Positions 1 through 9,543 of a stretch of DNA of 64,000 nt are shown piece after piece. A program made the position numbers and the translations under genes. A model generated the notes under the pieces. It worked only from the letters and a program-made list of their open reading frames with translations. It ran no database searches and was not told the DNA's origin. Source of the DNA: Prochlorococcus sp. AG-355-G23 (GTDB lineage: Bacteria > Cyanobacteriota > Cyanobacteriia > PCC-6307 > Cyanobiaceae); the NCBI GenBank assembly GCA_003278765.1, contig QCDK01000001.1, forward strand, positions 62,001-126,000, read 5' to 3'. Position 1 is the first letter of the stretch. The number at the start of each line of letters is the position of its first letter.

Positions 1-871
1 TACAATGCCCTGAATTGGATACTATTTTTAATTTTACCCATCTATGGAAATTTGCAATCTTTTTACCAACAAACAAAGGTATGAAATTATCTTTTTCGCC
101 CCAAATCAATAAAAAAGGGACTTTTTTTGAGGCGCTAAGTTTTCTCAAAAGGTGAGAAGCTTTAAATTTTTCATCTCTGGAAGACATTCCAATACACATT
201 GCTCTTAATGATCTAGCTGAAGTTCTCCTTAAAACTGGTTTTGTTACCAAATCTATGAGTTCAGGATCAATATTATCTTTTTTGAAATAGGCAGAATTAA
301 TTCCCAATTTAATAACCCCTAATTTAGTTATTAAAAATAAAATAATCTCCAAAGGGAAAAACAAAAAAAATATTGTTATGAATCTATCTTGAAATTTCTT
401 AAATGATGAATTTTTTGTTATGGACTTTTTATTTCCTTGAATTTGATCTGGCAAAGGCGATGCGATAACTGTTGCAATCTGATCCTCTAATAAAACAGCA
501 CATGTTAAAGCAACTAGTGATCCAAGGGAATTGCCAATAAGAATTACTTTCCCAGAATTCTTTGGTCTTATTACCTGTGCAATAAAGTCTTTCACTTGAT
601 CACACCAAATCTCATTATTTAATCTTCCAATTTGTCTAATCCCAGGTTGATCTGAATCCCCAAATCCTATTAAATCCAAAGAATAAGTGGCAAAATTCTT
701 TTTCGCAAAATAATCTAAATTGTTTCTCCAATGTTTTCGACTTGCTCCAAATCCATGGAGAAAGATAATTGGAATCTCATTTTCTTCGCCTGTAACACTC
801 CAACAAATTTTAAACCCATTCCAAATCCAGTATTTAGGAATGTTTTTATTTTTTTTAAAATAATTATTCAT
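1..871 (-). CDS. alpha/beta hydrolase, 3' end outside the window
   Basis: Reading the minus strand from an ATG at 869-871 gives an open frame that runs off the window edge, so about 290 residues are visible and the C-terminus is missing. The protein shows an oxyanion-hole motif (FLHGFGASRKHW, near residue 37), a nucleophile elbow GNSLGS with the catalytic Ser, and near the cut end SGHC, which supplies the catalytic His. This is the usual order for the alpha/beta hydrolase fold. Cyanobacterial and plant relatives act on esters such as pheophytin, but the substrate cannot be read from sequence. The divergent neighbour is petM. Confidence 0.85.
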   Translation of the reverse strand, partial: MNNYFKKNKNIPKYWIWNGFKICWSVTGEENEIPIIFLHGFGASRKHWRNNLDYFAKKNFATYSLDLIGFGDSDQPGIRQIGRLNNEIWCDQVKDFIAQVIRPKNSGKVILIGNSLGSLVALTCAVLLEDQIATVIASPLPDQIQGNKKSITKNSSFKKFQDRFITIFFLFFPLEIILFLITKLGVIKLGINSAYFKKDNIDPELIDLVTKPVLRRTSARSLRAMCIGMSSRDEKFKASHLLRKLSASKKVPFLLIWGEKDNFIPLFVGKKIANFHRWVKLKIVSNSGHC

Positions 872-962
872 ATTTAAAAATTTTCAAGATATTTGAATTA
901 TCTACATTTTTAACAAATTAATGTATTTTGATTGTAAATTATAGTAATCATTCAATTTTACT

Positions 963-1061
963 ATGGCTAAAGAAATTTTTAGTATTGCAGCAGTTTTTTG
1001 GATACTGATACCAATAGGATTAGTTGGTGGTGCTTTGTTATTAAAGTTTCAGGGAGACTGA
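963..1061 (+). CDS. petM: cytochrome b6f complex subunit PetM
   Basis: A 32-codon gene starting [13 protein letters not shown] and ending KFQGD. It is one transmembrane helix with a short charged tail, the usual length and form of PetM (subunit VII), a small structural subunit of the thylakoid cytochrome b6f complex. Its match to picocyanobacterial PetM is by recognition of the sequence. It lies between the divergent hydrolase and the Ycf39-like gene. Confidence 0.85.
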
Positions 1062-1118
1062 TTCTCACGGATACATCACAATTTGAGTTATGGTCTTAAA
1101 GTTAAGTAAATCTTAAGT

Positions 1119-2081
1119 ATGAAGATTCTTTTAGTAGGAGCAACAGGGACACTTGGTAGACAAATAGCAAAGCAAGCTATAGAGGAGGGACATGAAGTAA
1201 GATGTTTTGTAAGAAATCCAAGAAAAGCTTCCTTTCTACAAGAATGGGGTTGTGAGCTAACAAAAGGAAATTTATTAAATTCTGCTGATATCGAATATGC
1301 ATTGCAAGATATTGAAGTAGTTATTGATGCAGCGACTAGTAGGCCGGATGATCCTAAAAGTATTTATGAAATTGATTGGGACGGAAAACTTAACTTATTC
1401 AATGCTTGCGAATCTCTAAACGTAAAAAGGGTAATATTCCTCTCTATCCTTCTAACAGAAAAGTTTAGGAATGTTCCTTTAATGGACATTAAATTTTGCA
1501 CTGAAAAACTTCTTGAAAAATCTGATTTAGACTATACAATCTTCAAATGTGCAGCTTTTATGCAAGGAGTTATTGGTCAATTCGCAATCCCTATCTTGGA
1601 TAGCCAAGCAGTGTGGATGAGTGGGACTCCAACTAAAATTGCTTATATGAATACTCAAGATATGGCGAAAGTTGTAGTAGCAGCAGTAAATAATCCAAAA
1701 ACTCACAAAACATCTTTGCCATTAGTAGGTCCCAAAGCATGGGATTCAAATGAAGTTATATCCTTATGTGAAAAATTTAGTGAAAAAAAAGCGAAAATTT
1801 TTAGAGTTTCCCCCTTCCTCATTAGTGTCACTCAAAAAGTAGTTTCCTTTTTCCAAGATTCTCTTAATGTTGCTGAGCGATTGGCTTTTGCTGAAGTAAC
1901 TAGTAGTGGTGAATCATTAGATGCTGACATGAGTAAAACTTACGAAATATTGGAACTTAAAAAAGAGGATATGACCTCACTAGAGAGTTACATAAAGGAG
2001 TACTATCAACAAATATTAAAAAGATTAAGGGAAATGGAAGCAGATCTTAATATTGAAGAAAAAAAGAGATTACCTTTTTAA
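1119..2081 (+). CDS. ycf39: NAD(P)-binding Ycf39/NmrA-like protein, photosystem II assembly
   Basis: A 320-residue atypical short-chain dehydrogenase. The N-terminus MKILLVGATGTLGRQIA carries the GxxGxxG dinucleotide-binding motif at residues 7-13 at the end of the first beta strand. Length and architecture match cyanobacterial Ycf39, which works with high-light-inducible proteins in chlorophyll delivery to newly made D1. That role is established for the Synechocystis protein and is inferred here. Adjacent petM and the hli genes further along the window fit a thylakoid role. No second domain is visible. Confidence 0.8.
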   Translation: MKILLVGATGTLGRQIAKQAIEEGHEVRCFVRNPRKASFLQEWGCELTKGNLLNSADIEYALQDIEVVIDAATSRPDDPKSIYEIDWDGKLNLFNACESLNVKRVIFLSILLTEKFRNVPLMDIKFCTEKLLEKSDLDYTIFKCAAFMQGVIGQFAIPILDSQAVWMSGTPTKIAYMNTQDMAKVVVAAVNNPKTHKTSLPLVGPKAWDSNEVISLCEKFSEKKAKIFRVSPFLISVTQKVVSFFQDSLNVAERLAFAEVTSSGESLDADMSKTYEILELKKEDMTSLESYIKEYYQQILKRLREMEADLNIEEKKRLPF

Positions 2082-2138
2082 GATTGCATTTTTTGAATTA
2101 GATAGTATATTTGTACTATTAACTTGTATTATTGACCT

Positions 2139-2351
2139 ATGTCTGTTTCTAAGTCTAAAAACCTTGAACGAAAACTAGATAATTTTGCAAAAGAAGCAAA
2201 AAATGAATTGAATAATGTTTGCGGATCTTCATTATGGGAAAGTCTTGGGTTTATTTTTTTTGATCAATTAGAAGATTCTGAAAAAATTGCGAAAGCAAAT
2301 TTTTACTATGGACAACTTCAAATAATTAATGAAATTAAATTTTCCATTTGA
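2139..2351 (+). CDS. small hypothetical protein
   Basis: A 70-residue protein starting MSVSKSKNLERKLDNFAKEA. The first half is charged and helical; the second half has a short hydrophobic patch (WESLGFIFFDQL) but no convincing membrane span. It lies in the same direction between ycf39 and infA. I do not recognise a family. Confidence 0.6.
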   Translation: MSVSKSKNLERKLDNFAKEAKNELNNVCGSSLWESLGFIFFDQLEDSEKIAKANFYYGQLQIINEIKFSI

Positions 2352-2443
2352 ATTGAACTGCATATTTTTACGTATGTAATTTTTTTTAAATCAATATTGG
2401 CCAATCTTTTTCTGATAATATGTAGTTAGTAAAATATTAATTA

Positions 2444-2710
2444 ATGATTGAAACTTCAGGTGTAATAGAAAAAGAGCAAGGGAATGGATTTTATTTGGTT
2501 ACCTTAGAACAACCCGAAGGACATCAATGTTTATGTAGAGCGGCAGGTAAATTGACGAAATTTAGAATTAAATTATTAGCTGGAGACAAAGTTTTAGTTG
2601 AGATAAGTCCTTATGATCTTTCTAGAGGGAGGATAACTTATAGAGAGAGGAATGCAGGAGGTGCTAGACCTACTACTAATAAAAATAATCCCAAGAGAAA
2701 TAATAAATAA
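2444..2710 (+). CDS. infA: translation initiation factor IF-1
   Basis: An 88-residue S1/OB-fold protein: MIETSGVIEKEQGNGFYLV, then the RNA-binding strand region, then SPYDLSRGRITYRER, the IF-1 signature. IF-1 binds the 30S A site during initiation. The C-terminus has an extra basic, Asn-rich tail of about 15 residues (PTTNKNNPKRNNK) beyond the usual 72-residue length. It converges with trxB; only 9 bases separate the stops. Confidence 0.92.
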   Translation: MIETSGVIEKEQGNGFYLVTLEQPEGHQCLCRAAGKLTKFRIKLLAGDKVLVEISPYDLSRGRITYRERNAGGARPTTNKNNPKRNNK

Positions 2711-2719
2711 AAAGTTACT

Positions 2720-4096
2720 TTAAATAATATTTTTTATCGCTTCTTTAAACTCACTTCTTTGTTTAACACCTTGCCATTGTTTTTTTAACAATTTTTCTTT
2801 AAAAAGTTGAACTGTTGGTGTGCCATTAATACCAGCTTGCTTTGCAATATCTTGATCTTTATCAATATCTATTTCAACGCCAAGAACTGCACCATCAAGT
2901 TCTTTAATTACCCTTTTTAACTGAGGTTTCAAAACATGACATGGACCGCAGCTAGGGGAACTAAAAATTACCAAGATAGGTTTTTTACTCTCGTGGTAAA
3001 GTTTCCTTAATGCATAACTGCCTTTTTGCCATTCAGAATTTGAATCGAAAGTATCTTCATTAACTTCTTCTTCATTAAAATCTGATGAATTAAGCTTTTT
3101 TTCTGGTTCTGGTGTTTCTCTGACTATAGTTTTTGCTAAGTTTTTCTCGGCCAACCATCTTTCGGTAGCTAATGCTGCCATGCATCCAGTTCCTGCAGCG
3201 GTAACTCCTTGTCTCCACTCAGAATCAACAACATCACCTGCAGCGAAGATGCCTTCAATAGATGTTTCTGGTCTTCCTGATTTGCAAGCAATATAGCCTT
3301 TATTATCTAAATCAATTTTGTTGGCCAAGAATTTCGTATTAGGTGTGTGCCCTATCGCGTAAAAAAGACCTTTTATATTGATTTCCCCTTTACCTTCTTG
3401 AGAGTTAATAGTTTCTATTCTCTCAAGCCATTCAGTACCATCCGCTTTATCAACTTTTGTATTCCAATGAATTTCTATCTTTGGATTAGCTTTTACTCTA
3501 TCAACCATTGCTGCGCTAGCCCTTAATTTTTCTGATCGAACAATCAAATGCACTTTGCTTCCATACTTTGTGAGATATGCTGCTTCTTCACATGCAGAGT
3601 CTCCCCCTCCAATAACAGCTAACTCTTCATCTCTAAATTGTGGGGTGGCTCCATCACATATTGCACAAGCACTTATTCCTTTACTCCAGAATTTATCTTC
3701 ATTAATAACCCCTAATCTATTTGCACTTGCTCCAGTTGCAATAATAATAGAGTTAGATTTTATAGTTCCTTCTAAAGTTTTTAATTCAAATGGATGTGAA
3801 TCGGTATTAATTGAGACTACATCACTTTCGTATAAATTAGTGCCCCATCTTTCTGCTTGAGCCTTCATTAGATCCATTAATTCAGGTCCTAGTACTCCAT
3901 CTGGGAAACCTGGATAATTTTCAACAAATGTTGTAGTCATTAATTGTCCACCAGGAATTCCACCAGAATTAAATCCTGTCACAAGTAATGGTTGAAGATT
4001 TGCTCGTGCGGCGTATATTGCAGCTGTGTAACCTGCAGGTCCCGAACCTATAATTACTACATTTTCTACGTTTGAGATCTTCTCTTTATTTTCCAT
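2720..4096 (-). CDS. trxB: NADPH-thioredoxin reductase fused to thioredoxin (NTRC type)
   Basis: The 458-residue protein joins a full thioredoxin reductase to a C-terminal thioredoxin. The FAD motif GSGPAG is at 17-22, the redox-active CAIC pair at C144/C147, the NADPH motif GGGDSA at 163-168, and the second FAD motif GIFAAGDVV near 282. After an acidic linker of about 330-355 a thioredoxin domain carries CGPC at 383-386. This fusion is the NTRC arrangement of plastids and many cyanobacteria, which reduces 2-Cys peroxiredoxin and other targets with NADPH. All catalytic cysteines are present, so it should be active. Confidence 0.93.
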   Translation of the reverse strand: MENKEKISNVENVVIIGSGPAGYTAAIYAARANLQPLLVTGFNSGGIPGGQLMTTTFVENYPGFPDGVLGPELMDLMKAQAERWGTNLYESDVVSINTDSHPFELKTLEGTIKSNSIIIATGASANRLGVINEDKFWSKGISACAICDGATPQFRDEELAVIGGGDSACEEAAYLTKYGSKVHLIVRSEKLRASAAMVDRVKANPKIEIHWNTKVDKADGTEWLERIETINSQEGKGEINIKGLFYAIGHTPNTKFLANKIDLDNKGYIACKSGRPETSIEGIFAAGDVVDSEWRQGVTAAGTGCMAALATERWLAEKNLAKTIVRETPEPEKKLNSSDFNEEEVNEDTFDSNSEWQKGSYALRKLYHESKKPILVIFSSPSCGPCHVLKPQLKRVIKELDGAVLGVEIDIDKDQDIAKQAGINGTPTVQLFKEKLLKKQWQGVKQRSEFKEAIKNII

Positions 4097-4174
4097 TTAT
4101 TTGCTAATTTCACTCTAATGATAATAAACTAACCCAAATAATGTAGGGCGGATATCACTCGATAGATTTATTAC

Positions 4175-4399
4175 TCAATCGTTTACTTTTTGGTCTAATA
4201 GCTTTTTTAATTCCTTTGGGAAGTTTAAAACAGAATCTTTTAAATTTTCGTTCTTTTCTCCAATATGTAATATCCACTCTCTAAATTCTTCTGCGATTGC
4301 ATAACTGTCTTCATACCTTTCTAAAGTGTCCATTGCAGAAATTCTATTGGTTGCCCAACAGGTAGATATATCGATCCTTTTTCTAATGAAATTGTCCAT
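4175..4399 (-). CDS. small hypothetical protein
   Basis: A 74-residue protein if started at MDNFIRKRIDIS. An upstream ATG would add an 11-residue extension of unusual composition, so the inner start is preferred. It is mostly helical and charged with no membrane span. It lies downstream of the 192-residue gene on the same strand. I recognise no family. Confidence 0.5.
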   Translation of the reverse strand: MDNFIRKRIDISTCWATNRISAMDTLERYEDSYAIAEEFREWILHIGEKNENLKDSVLNFPKELKKLLDQKVND

Positions 4400-4553
4400 T
4401 GAAAGATTTAATTTGTATATAGATAAACACATCAGAGAGCCTGTGTATTGTCTAATAAGTTACAACTTTGTACTTCCAAACAATAATTTAATCTTTAATT
4501 TATATTTGAGCCAATTTTTGGGTGAATTATAAAGAAAATAGAAAGAAATAGAG

Positions 4554-5132
4554 TTAGACTGCTTCGCTGTGATTTGCAAGTAGCCTTTCAACTTCCTCAT
4601 AACCCTCTTTAGCTGAATTTATTGCAAGTTCCTCGCTAACTTTTTCTTCTGATATTAATTTTGCGGATATTTTCTTTAAAAGAGTTTCTTTCTTTTCTCT
4701 TAGTGAAGTAACAATTTCTTCTTCAATAATAGATTTTATTGCTTTAGAAATTATTTTTTTATCACTTGCTTCCTCGAATGTGCCCTGAACTAATTCTTGA
4801 ATAAATAATCGATGAACCTCACTACTCCTTAGAAAGCTTTCTGTGGCATTAATAATTCCTTCAACAAGAGTTTCATCGGGTTCAGAGTCATTTTCTGCCA
4901 GCTTAAATTCCCAATCTAAATGTCTTCTTTGCCAACCTGCCGAGTGGAGACTGGGCATGACTGTCTGTGAATAAGTATCAACTGACATTTCATAAATTCT
5001 CTCTGCTAATTTCTCGCACCAGTCTTTACCATGCTTTTCTAGATTTTTCTGCATAGCTTGCCTTGGAACAGCATGACCACCATGATGACTGTGGCACACT
5101 CCATCAGGACATTCGATTGCTTTTATACTCAT
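4554..5132 (-). CDS. conserved hypothetical protein, His/Cys-rich N-terminus
   Basis: A 192-residue protein. The N-terminus contains the cluster CPDGVCHSHHGGHA (residues 8-21), a plausible metal-binding sequence. The rest is predicted helical and acidic/basic without membrane spans, including long charged helices near the C-terminus. It is divergent from the transhydrogenase operon and shares its upstream region. I do not recognise a named family. Confidence 0.65.
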   Translation of the reverse strand: MSIKAIECPDGVCHSHHGGHAVPRQAMQKNLEKHGKDWCEKLAERIYEMSVDTYSQTVMPSLHSAGWQRRHLDWEFKLAENDSEPDETLVEGIINATESFLRSSEVHRLFIQELVQGTFEEASDKKIISKAIKSIIEEEIVTSLREKKETLLKKISAKLISEEKVSEELAINSAKEGYEEVERLLANHSEAV

Positions 5133-5259
5133 TGGATTATTTAGTACTTATATATTCTAGATAGCTATTTTTTATAGAAAAGAAAATATATTTTTAACAA
5201 AAATCCAAGACTTTTGACTTTCTTCAATTTATATTTAGTATGTTAAAAAAATAAATAAA

Positions 5260-6390
5260 TTGACAAAGATACTTATTCCTTCCGAAACAAGCTCTGGTGA
5301 AAGGAGAGTTTCAGCTACACCAGAAGCAGTAAAGAAATTAAAAAGCCTTGGATGTGATGTTTATATTGAAAGTTCAGCAGGCAAATTATCAGGATTTAGT
5401 GACTTATCATATGAAGAATCAGGCGGAACAATAATAAAAAACTTAGATCCAAAAATTTGGGGTGAAGCTGACTTAATATTTTGTGTTCAAACTCCATCAG
5501 AGGATAATTTAACTAAGTTAAAGAAAGGTGCAGTTCTTCTTGGTCTTCTTAACCCATATGGTAATAAGGAGCTTCTCAAGATTATAAATTGTAATAAGAT
5601 TTCAGCTTTATCGCTAGAATTGCTTCCTAGGATTAGTAGAGCACAATCTTCTGATGTTCTTTCTTCACAGGCCAATATCGCTGGATATAAAGCAGTTCTT
5701 TTAGCTGCAAGTGAGTTAGATAGATATTTCCCAATGCTTATGACTGCAGCAGGCACAGTTCAACCTGCCAAAGTAGTGGTTCTTGGTGGTGGCGTTGCAG
5801 GATTGCAGGCAGTTGCGACAGCAAAAAGACTTGGTGCAATAGTATTTGTATCTGATATTAGACCTGCTGTTAAAGAACAAGTAGAGTCCCTCGGAGCAAG
5901 ATTTATAGAACTTCCTGAAGTGGATGAAAAACCTGGAGAAGCTGGAGGTTATGCAAAAGCTGCAACACCCGAATTCCTATCAAAACAGAAGGCTACTTTA
6001 ACTAAATATTTATCTGAAGCTGATGTTGCTATATGTACTGCGCAAGTTCTAGGTAAAAAGGCCCCTGTTTTAATCGACTCACCCATGATTGAAAAAATGA
6101 GGCCTGGAGCAGTAGTTATTGATTTAGCAGTTTCTCAGGGAGGGAACTGCGAAGGAACAAAATCAAATGAAACTATTATCAAAGATGGGGTAAAACTTAT
6201 AGGAGCAGGCGAATTACCCTCTTCAGTTCCTTATGATGCAAGTTCACTTTATGCTAAGAACTTAACATCTTTGATTACACCATTTATAAAAGATGGTGTA
6301 ATTAAATTAGATAAAGAGGATGAACTCATTTCTGGATGTTTATTAAGCGATGAAGGAGTTATTCTTCAAAATAAAGTTTTTGAAAATTGA
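5260..6390 (+). CDS. pntA: NAD(P) transhydrogenase subunit alpha, NAD(H)-binding part
   Basis: A 376-residue protein equivalent to the soluble domain I of PntA. It starts at a TTG codon (TTG ACA AAG ATA = MTKI), since no in-frame ATG gives the conserved N-terminus ILIPSE. The conserved ERRVSATPE segment and the Rossmann motif VVLGGGVAGLQA (near 172) are clear. It binds NAD(H) for proton-driven hydride transfer to NADP in the membrane complex. Split alpha subunits are normal for cyanobacteria. It is followed after 12 bases by the membrane part. Confidence 0.93.
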   Translation: MTKILIPSETSSGERRVSATPEAVKKLKSLGCDVYIESSAGKLSGFSDLSYEESGGTIIKNLDPKIWGEADLIFCVQTPSEDNLTKLKKGAVLLGLLNPYGNKELLKIINCNKISALSLELLPRISRAQSSDVLSSQANIAGYKAVLLAASELDRYFPMLMTAAGTVQPAKVVVLGGGVAGLQAVATAKRLGAIVFVSDIRPAVKEQVESLGARFIELPEVDEKPGEAGGYAKAATPEFLSKQKATLTKYLSEADVAICTAQVLGKKAPVLIDSPMIEKMRPGAVVIDLAVSQGGNCEGTKSNETIIKDGVKLIGAGELPSSVPYDASSLYAKNLTSLITPFIKDGVIKLDKEDELISGCLLSDEGVILQNKVFEN

Positions 6391-6402
6391 GGTTTTAAAA
6401 TT

Positions 6403-6696
6403 ATGTCTTTTGTAAGTCTTCTTTGGGTTCTTTTACTGGGTAGTTTATTAGGTCTTGAGTTAATTGGAAAAGTTCCTCCTACACTTCACACACCTCTAAT
6501 GAGTGGAGCAAATGCAATTTCAGGAATAACAATGCTTGCAGCCTTGACTTTAATTGTAAAAGCAGAAGGTAACTTACCACTTTTAATAATTGGTTCAGTT
6601 TCTCTTGGATTTGCTCTTTTCAACGTTGTAGGCGGTTTCTTCGTAACTGATCGAATGCTCGCGATGTTTAGTCGTAAACCATCAAATAAGAAGTAA
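6403..6696 (+). CDS. pntA2: NAD(P) transhydrogenase subunit alpha, membrane part
   Basis: A 97-residue protein with three hydrophobic helices, matching the membrane segment that is fused to PntA in E. coli but separate in cyanobacteria. The conserved PPTLHTPLMSGANAISG loop is visible at 25-41. It is the middle gene of the pnt operon, 12 bases after the NAD-binding subunit and 8 bases before pntB. Confidence 0.92.
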   Translation: MSFVSLLWVLLLGSLLGLELIGKVPPTLHTPLMSGANAISGITMLAALTLIVKAEGNLPLLIIGSVSLGFALFNVVGGFFVTDRMLAMFSRKPSNKK

Positions 6697-6704
6697 TTTT
6701 TAAC

Positions 6705-8144
6705 ATGAATCTACCTGTAACTATTAAATTCGTTATTGACCTTCTAGCAGTTCTTCTATTGGCTTTGGGAATAAAAGGATTGTCAAAAGTAAAATCAGCA
6801 AGGGATGCCAATAGATTAGCCGCATTTGCAATGTCGCTATCGGTATTAGGATTACTTTCTTATTATTTAGGCACTTCTGGAATTGCTATTCAGTCTTGGA
6901 TTTGGATAATAATTGGATCAATCTTAGGTAGTTTAGTCGGAGCAATTCTTGCAAAAAAAGTACCTATGACCTCCATGCCTGAAACAGTGGCATTGTTCAA
7001 TGGTTGTGGAGGAATGTCATCACTTTTAGTGGCCTTAGGTGTAGCTATTTTTCCTATATCTGGTGGCCAAGAAAATTTTGATTTTTTTAAGTCACTGATT
7101 AACGAAGTTTCAATATCTGTTTCTATCTTTGTTGGTGCCATTACTTTCACAGGTTCAATTGTGGCGATGGCAAAGTTACAGGGTTGGTTGTCAACTCCAG
7201 GATGGACTCAGAGCAAAGTTAGACATTTTGTAAATATTGTTTTTGCAGTTGCTTCCTTAATAGCCTTTTTTGATTTGATAAACGGGAATACAAGTTCTAT
7301 TTGGCTTTTAGTTATAGTTTCTTCTTTATTAGGTATTGGAGTTACTTTACCAATTGGTGGAGCTGATATGCCAGTCGTTATATCTTTATTAAATAGCTAT
7401 TCAGGGATTGCAGCAGCAGCAGCAGGTTTCGTTGTAGATAGTCAGCTTTTGATAGTAGCAGGAGCAATGGTTGGAGCAGCAGGCCTAATACTTACTCAAG
7501 TAATGTGCAAGGGTATGAATAGATCTTTGGTCTCAGTACTTTTTGGAGGATCTTTATCTGCACAAAGTACAACCTCTTCTGGTTCAGGAGAATATACAAA
7601 TATAACTTCTTGCAGTGTTGAAGAATGTGCATTGACTTTAGAGGCAGCCAACAAGGTAATTATTGTTCCTGGTTATGGTCTAGCGGTAGCTCAAGCTCAA
7701 CATACTTTAAGGGAAGTGACAAAAAAACTAGAGCAAAACGGTATTGAAGTTGTTTACGCGATTCATCCTGTAGCAGGGAGGATGCCTGGACATATGAATG
7801 TACTTTTAGCAGAAGCAGATGTTCCTTACGAACAACTTAAAGAGATGGACGTTGTAAATCCTGATTTTCCAGCAACGGATGTTGTTTTAGTTTTAGGAGC
7901 AAATGACGTGGTTAATCCTCAAGCTAAAAATGATAACTCTTCTCCTTTATATGGCATGCCAGTTCTTGATGTGCAGGAAGCAAGAACGGTATTTGTAATT
8001 AAACGTGGTATGAGTGCAGGTTACTCCGGAATAAAAAATGATTTATTTGATTTGCCAAATACCTCAATGGTCTTTGGTGATGCAAAAAAGGTACTGAATG
8101 ATTTGATTGGAGAATTAAAGGATCTTGGGGTTGGAGAGAAATAA
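6705..8144 (+). CDS. pntB: NAD(P) transhydrogenase subunit beta
   Basis: A 479-residue subunit with about nine hydrophobic helices followed by the soluble NADP(H)-binding domain III. Domain III motifs are clear: PGYGLAVAQAQH, HPVAGRMPGHMNVLLAEA, and GANDVVNP. It forms the proton channel with the alpha membrane part and binds NADP(H). Its 3' end overlaps the likely start of the downstream hydrolase by 20 bases, so the operon may include that gene. Confidence 0.93.
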   Translation: MNLPVTIKFVIDLLAVLLLALGIKGLSKVKSARDANRLAAFAMSLSVLGLLSYYLGTSGIAIQSWIWIIIGSILGSLVGAILAKKVPMTSMPETVALFNGCGGMSSLLVALGVAIFPISGGQENFDFFKSLINEVSISVSIFVGAITFTGSIVAMAKLQGWLSTPGWTQSKVRHFVNIVFAVASLIAFFDLINGNTSSIWLLVIVSSLLGIGVTLPIGGADMPVVISLLNSYSGIAAAAAGFVVDSQLLIVAGAMVGAAGLILTQVMCKGMNRSLVSVLFGGSLSAQSTTSSGSGEYTNITSCSVEECALTLEAANKVIIVPGYGLAVAQAQHTLREVTKKLEQNGIEVVYAIHPVAGRMPGHMNVLLAEADVPYEQLKEMDVVNPDFPATDVVLVLGANDVVNPQAKNDNSSPLYGMPVLDVQEARTVFVIKRGMSAGYSGIKNDLFDLPNTSMVFGDAKKVLNDLIGELKDLGVGEK

Positions 8145-9210
8145 CAGTATATCTTTTAGTTTTTCAGATTACGTAAAAAATAAGCCATTTCGAGAAGTTT
8201 TACCTTGGATAGGTGGCGACTTACAAACTTTGAGAGATACTTTTGTTATTGATTTTGGTAAATCAAAAAAAAATAAAAAAATATTCTTTCCGATTAATAA
8301 AATTCTTTCTAAAAAATTTGAATGTGATTATCTTCTAGGGTTTTTAGAATTACCTGAAAACTTTGACTCGCTTAGGGGTTTTGTAATCGTGACACATGGT
8401 TTAGGGGGGTCAACAAAACGGTTTGGTTTAAGAAGAATCTCTAGGAAATTAGCAAATAATGGTTTTGGAGTTCTTAAATTAAATCTAAGAGGATCTGGAT
8501 CTGCGAGATATTTAGCTAAAGGAAATTATTGTGCTAGATGCTCCAGTGATGTTATTTCAGCAATTAATTATTTTAAAAAATTCATTAATTTGGAGTTTAA
8601 AGATCTTATCAAGATGAATAATCTTCCAATTTACGGAGTTGGATTATCTTTAGGCGGAACAATTCTTTTAAACGCCTGCTTAGATTACGATGAAAACAAA
8701 GGAGAAAAACTTTTAGATGGCCTAGCCTGTGTAAGTAGCCCTTTAGATTTATCATCATGCAGTCTATGTATTGAAAAATCTAGAAATTATATCTACCAAA
8801 AATGGTTACTTCATCGCTTAAAAAATCAGTTATGGGACGGATTTAATGATGAAGGCAAAATTCTTAATAATGAGAAATTAAGAATAAAAATTAGAAATTT
8901 AAAAAGTATAAGGGAATTTGATCAGAAATTTACAGCTCCAAGTTGGGGATTTGATTCTTTAGAAGATTATTATGTTAAAGCTTCACCAATATTTAGAATC
9001 CAAAACTCAATAAAAAAATTACCTCAAATGCTTTTTATTCATGCCAAGGATGATCCTTGGGTTCCATATAATGCAACTTTGAATTTAAGAGAAAAATTTA
9101 TTGATAAATTTACTATTTTTATAACTGAAAAAGGAGGTCATAATGGTTTTCACTCTATTAATGGTTGCTGGTCAGACGAAGTAGTAAAGAACTGGTTTAT
9201 TAGTATCTAG
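8125..9210 (+). CDS. YheT/EMB8-type alpha/beta hydrolase
   Basis: A 361-residue hydrolase. Motifs in order: THGLGGS (oxyanion hole), LNLRGSG, the nucleophile elbow GVGLSLGG, AKDDPWVPY with the catalytic Asp, and KGGHNGF with the catalytic His. This set is typical of the YheT family. There is no ATG near the 5' end; the likely start is TTG at 8125 or TTG at 8131, both inside the last codons of pntB, which suggests translational coupling. Its 3' end overlaps the convergent ferredoxin-like gene by 11 bases. Substrate unknown. Confidence 0.85.
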   Translation: MGLERNNSISFSFSDYVKNKPFREVLPWIGGDLQTLRDTFVIDFGKSKKNKKIFFPINKILSKKFECDYLLGFLELPENFDSLRGFVIVTHGLGGSTKRFGLRRISRKLANNGFGVLKLNLRGSGSARYLAKGNYCARCSSDVISAINYFKKFINLEFKDLIKMNNLPIYGVGLSLGGTILLNACLDYDENKGEKLLDGLACVSSPLDLSSCSLCIEKSRNYIYQKWLLHRLKNQLWDGFNDEGKILNNEKLRIKIRNLKSIREFDQKFTAPSWGFDSLEDYYVKASPIFRIQNSIKKLPQMLFIHAKDDPWVPYNATLNLREKFIDKFTIFITEKGGHNGFHSINGCWSDEVVKNWFISI

Positions 9211-9541
9211 GACTATTTAAAAATGGTGTTTTTTTAAAAATCCATTTTTCTATTGGCTTGCCATTAATAATATGTGAGGTAAAAATTTCTGAAATTTTTT
9301 CTGGAGAAACTTTCTCGTACCAAATACCTTCAGGCCACACAAGAAGAATTGGGCCGTTCTTACATATCCTTAAACAGTCAGCTTTTGATCTTAATATATG
9401 AACGTTTTTTGTGCAGGGATCATTCTCAAATTTTTTTAAGGTCTTTTTCAGACATTCCCATGTTTTTTGACCTTCATTGCCTTTAAAGCATTTCTGTTTT
9501 GTGGGTGTTGCGCATAGTAGAAGATGTTTTTTTATATTCAC
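9200..9541 (-). CDS. thioredoxin-like [2Fe-2S] ferredoxin domain protein
   Basis: A 113-residue protein. It begins MNIKKHLLLCATPTKQKCF, has a second cysteine pair in SKADCLRICKNGPILLVWPEGIWY, and ends in a helix. The C-x7-C ... C-x3-C spacing followed by GP(I)LLVYPEG matches the thioredoxin-like ferredoxin family, which holds a [2Fe-2S] cluster. Redox partner unknown. The gene sits 2 bases downstream of dxr. Confidence 0.8.
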   Translation of the reverse strand: MNIKKHLLLCATPTKQKCFKGNEGQKTWECLKKTLKKFENDPCTKNVHILRSKADCLRICKNGPILLVWPEGIWYEKVSPEKISEIFTSHIINGKPIEKWIFKKTPFLNSPRY

Positions 9542-9543
9542 TT

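Noticed and set aside
3555-3860. Plus-strand frame of 101 codons inside trxB
   Set aside because: It is antisense to a well-conserved gene with all motifs intact; no family resemblance.
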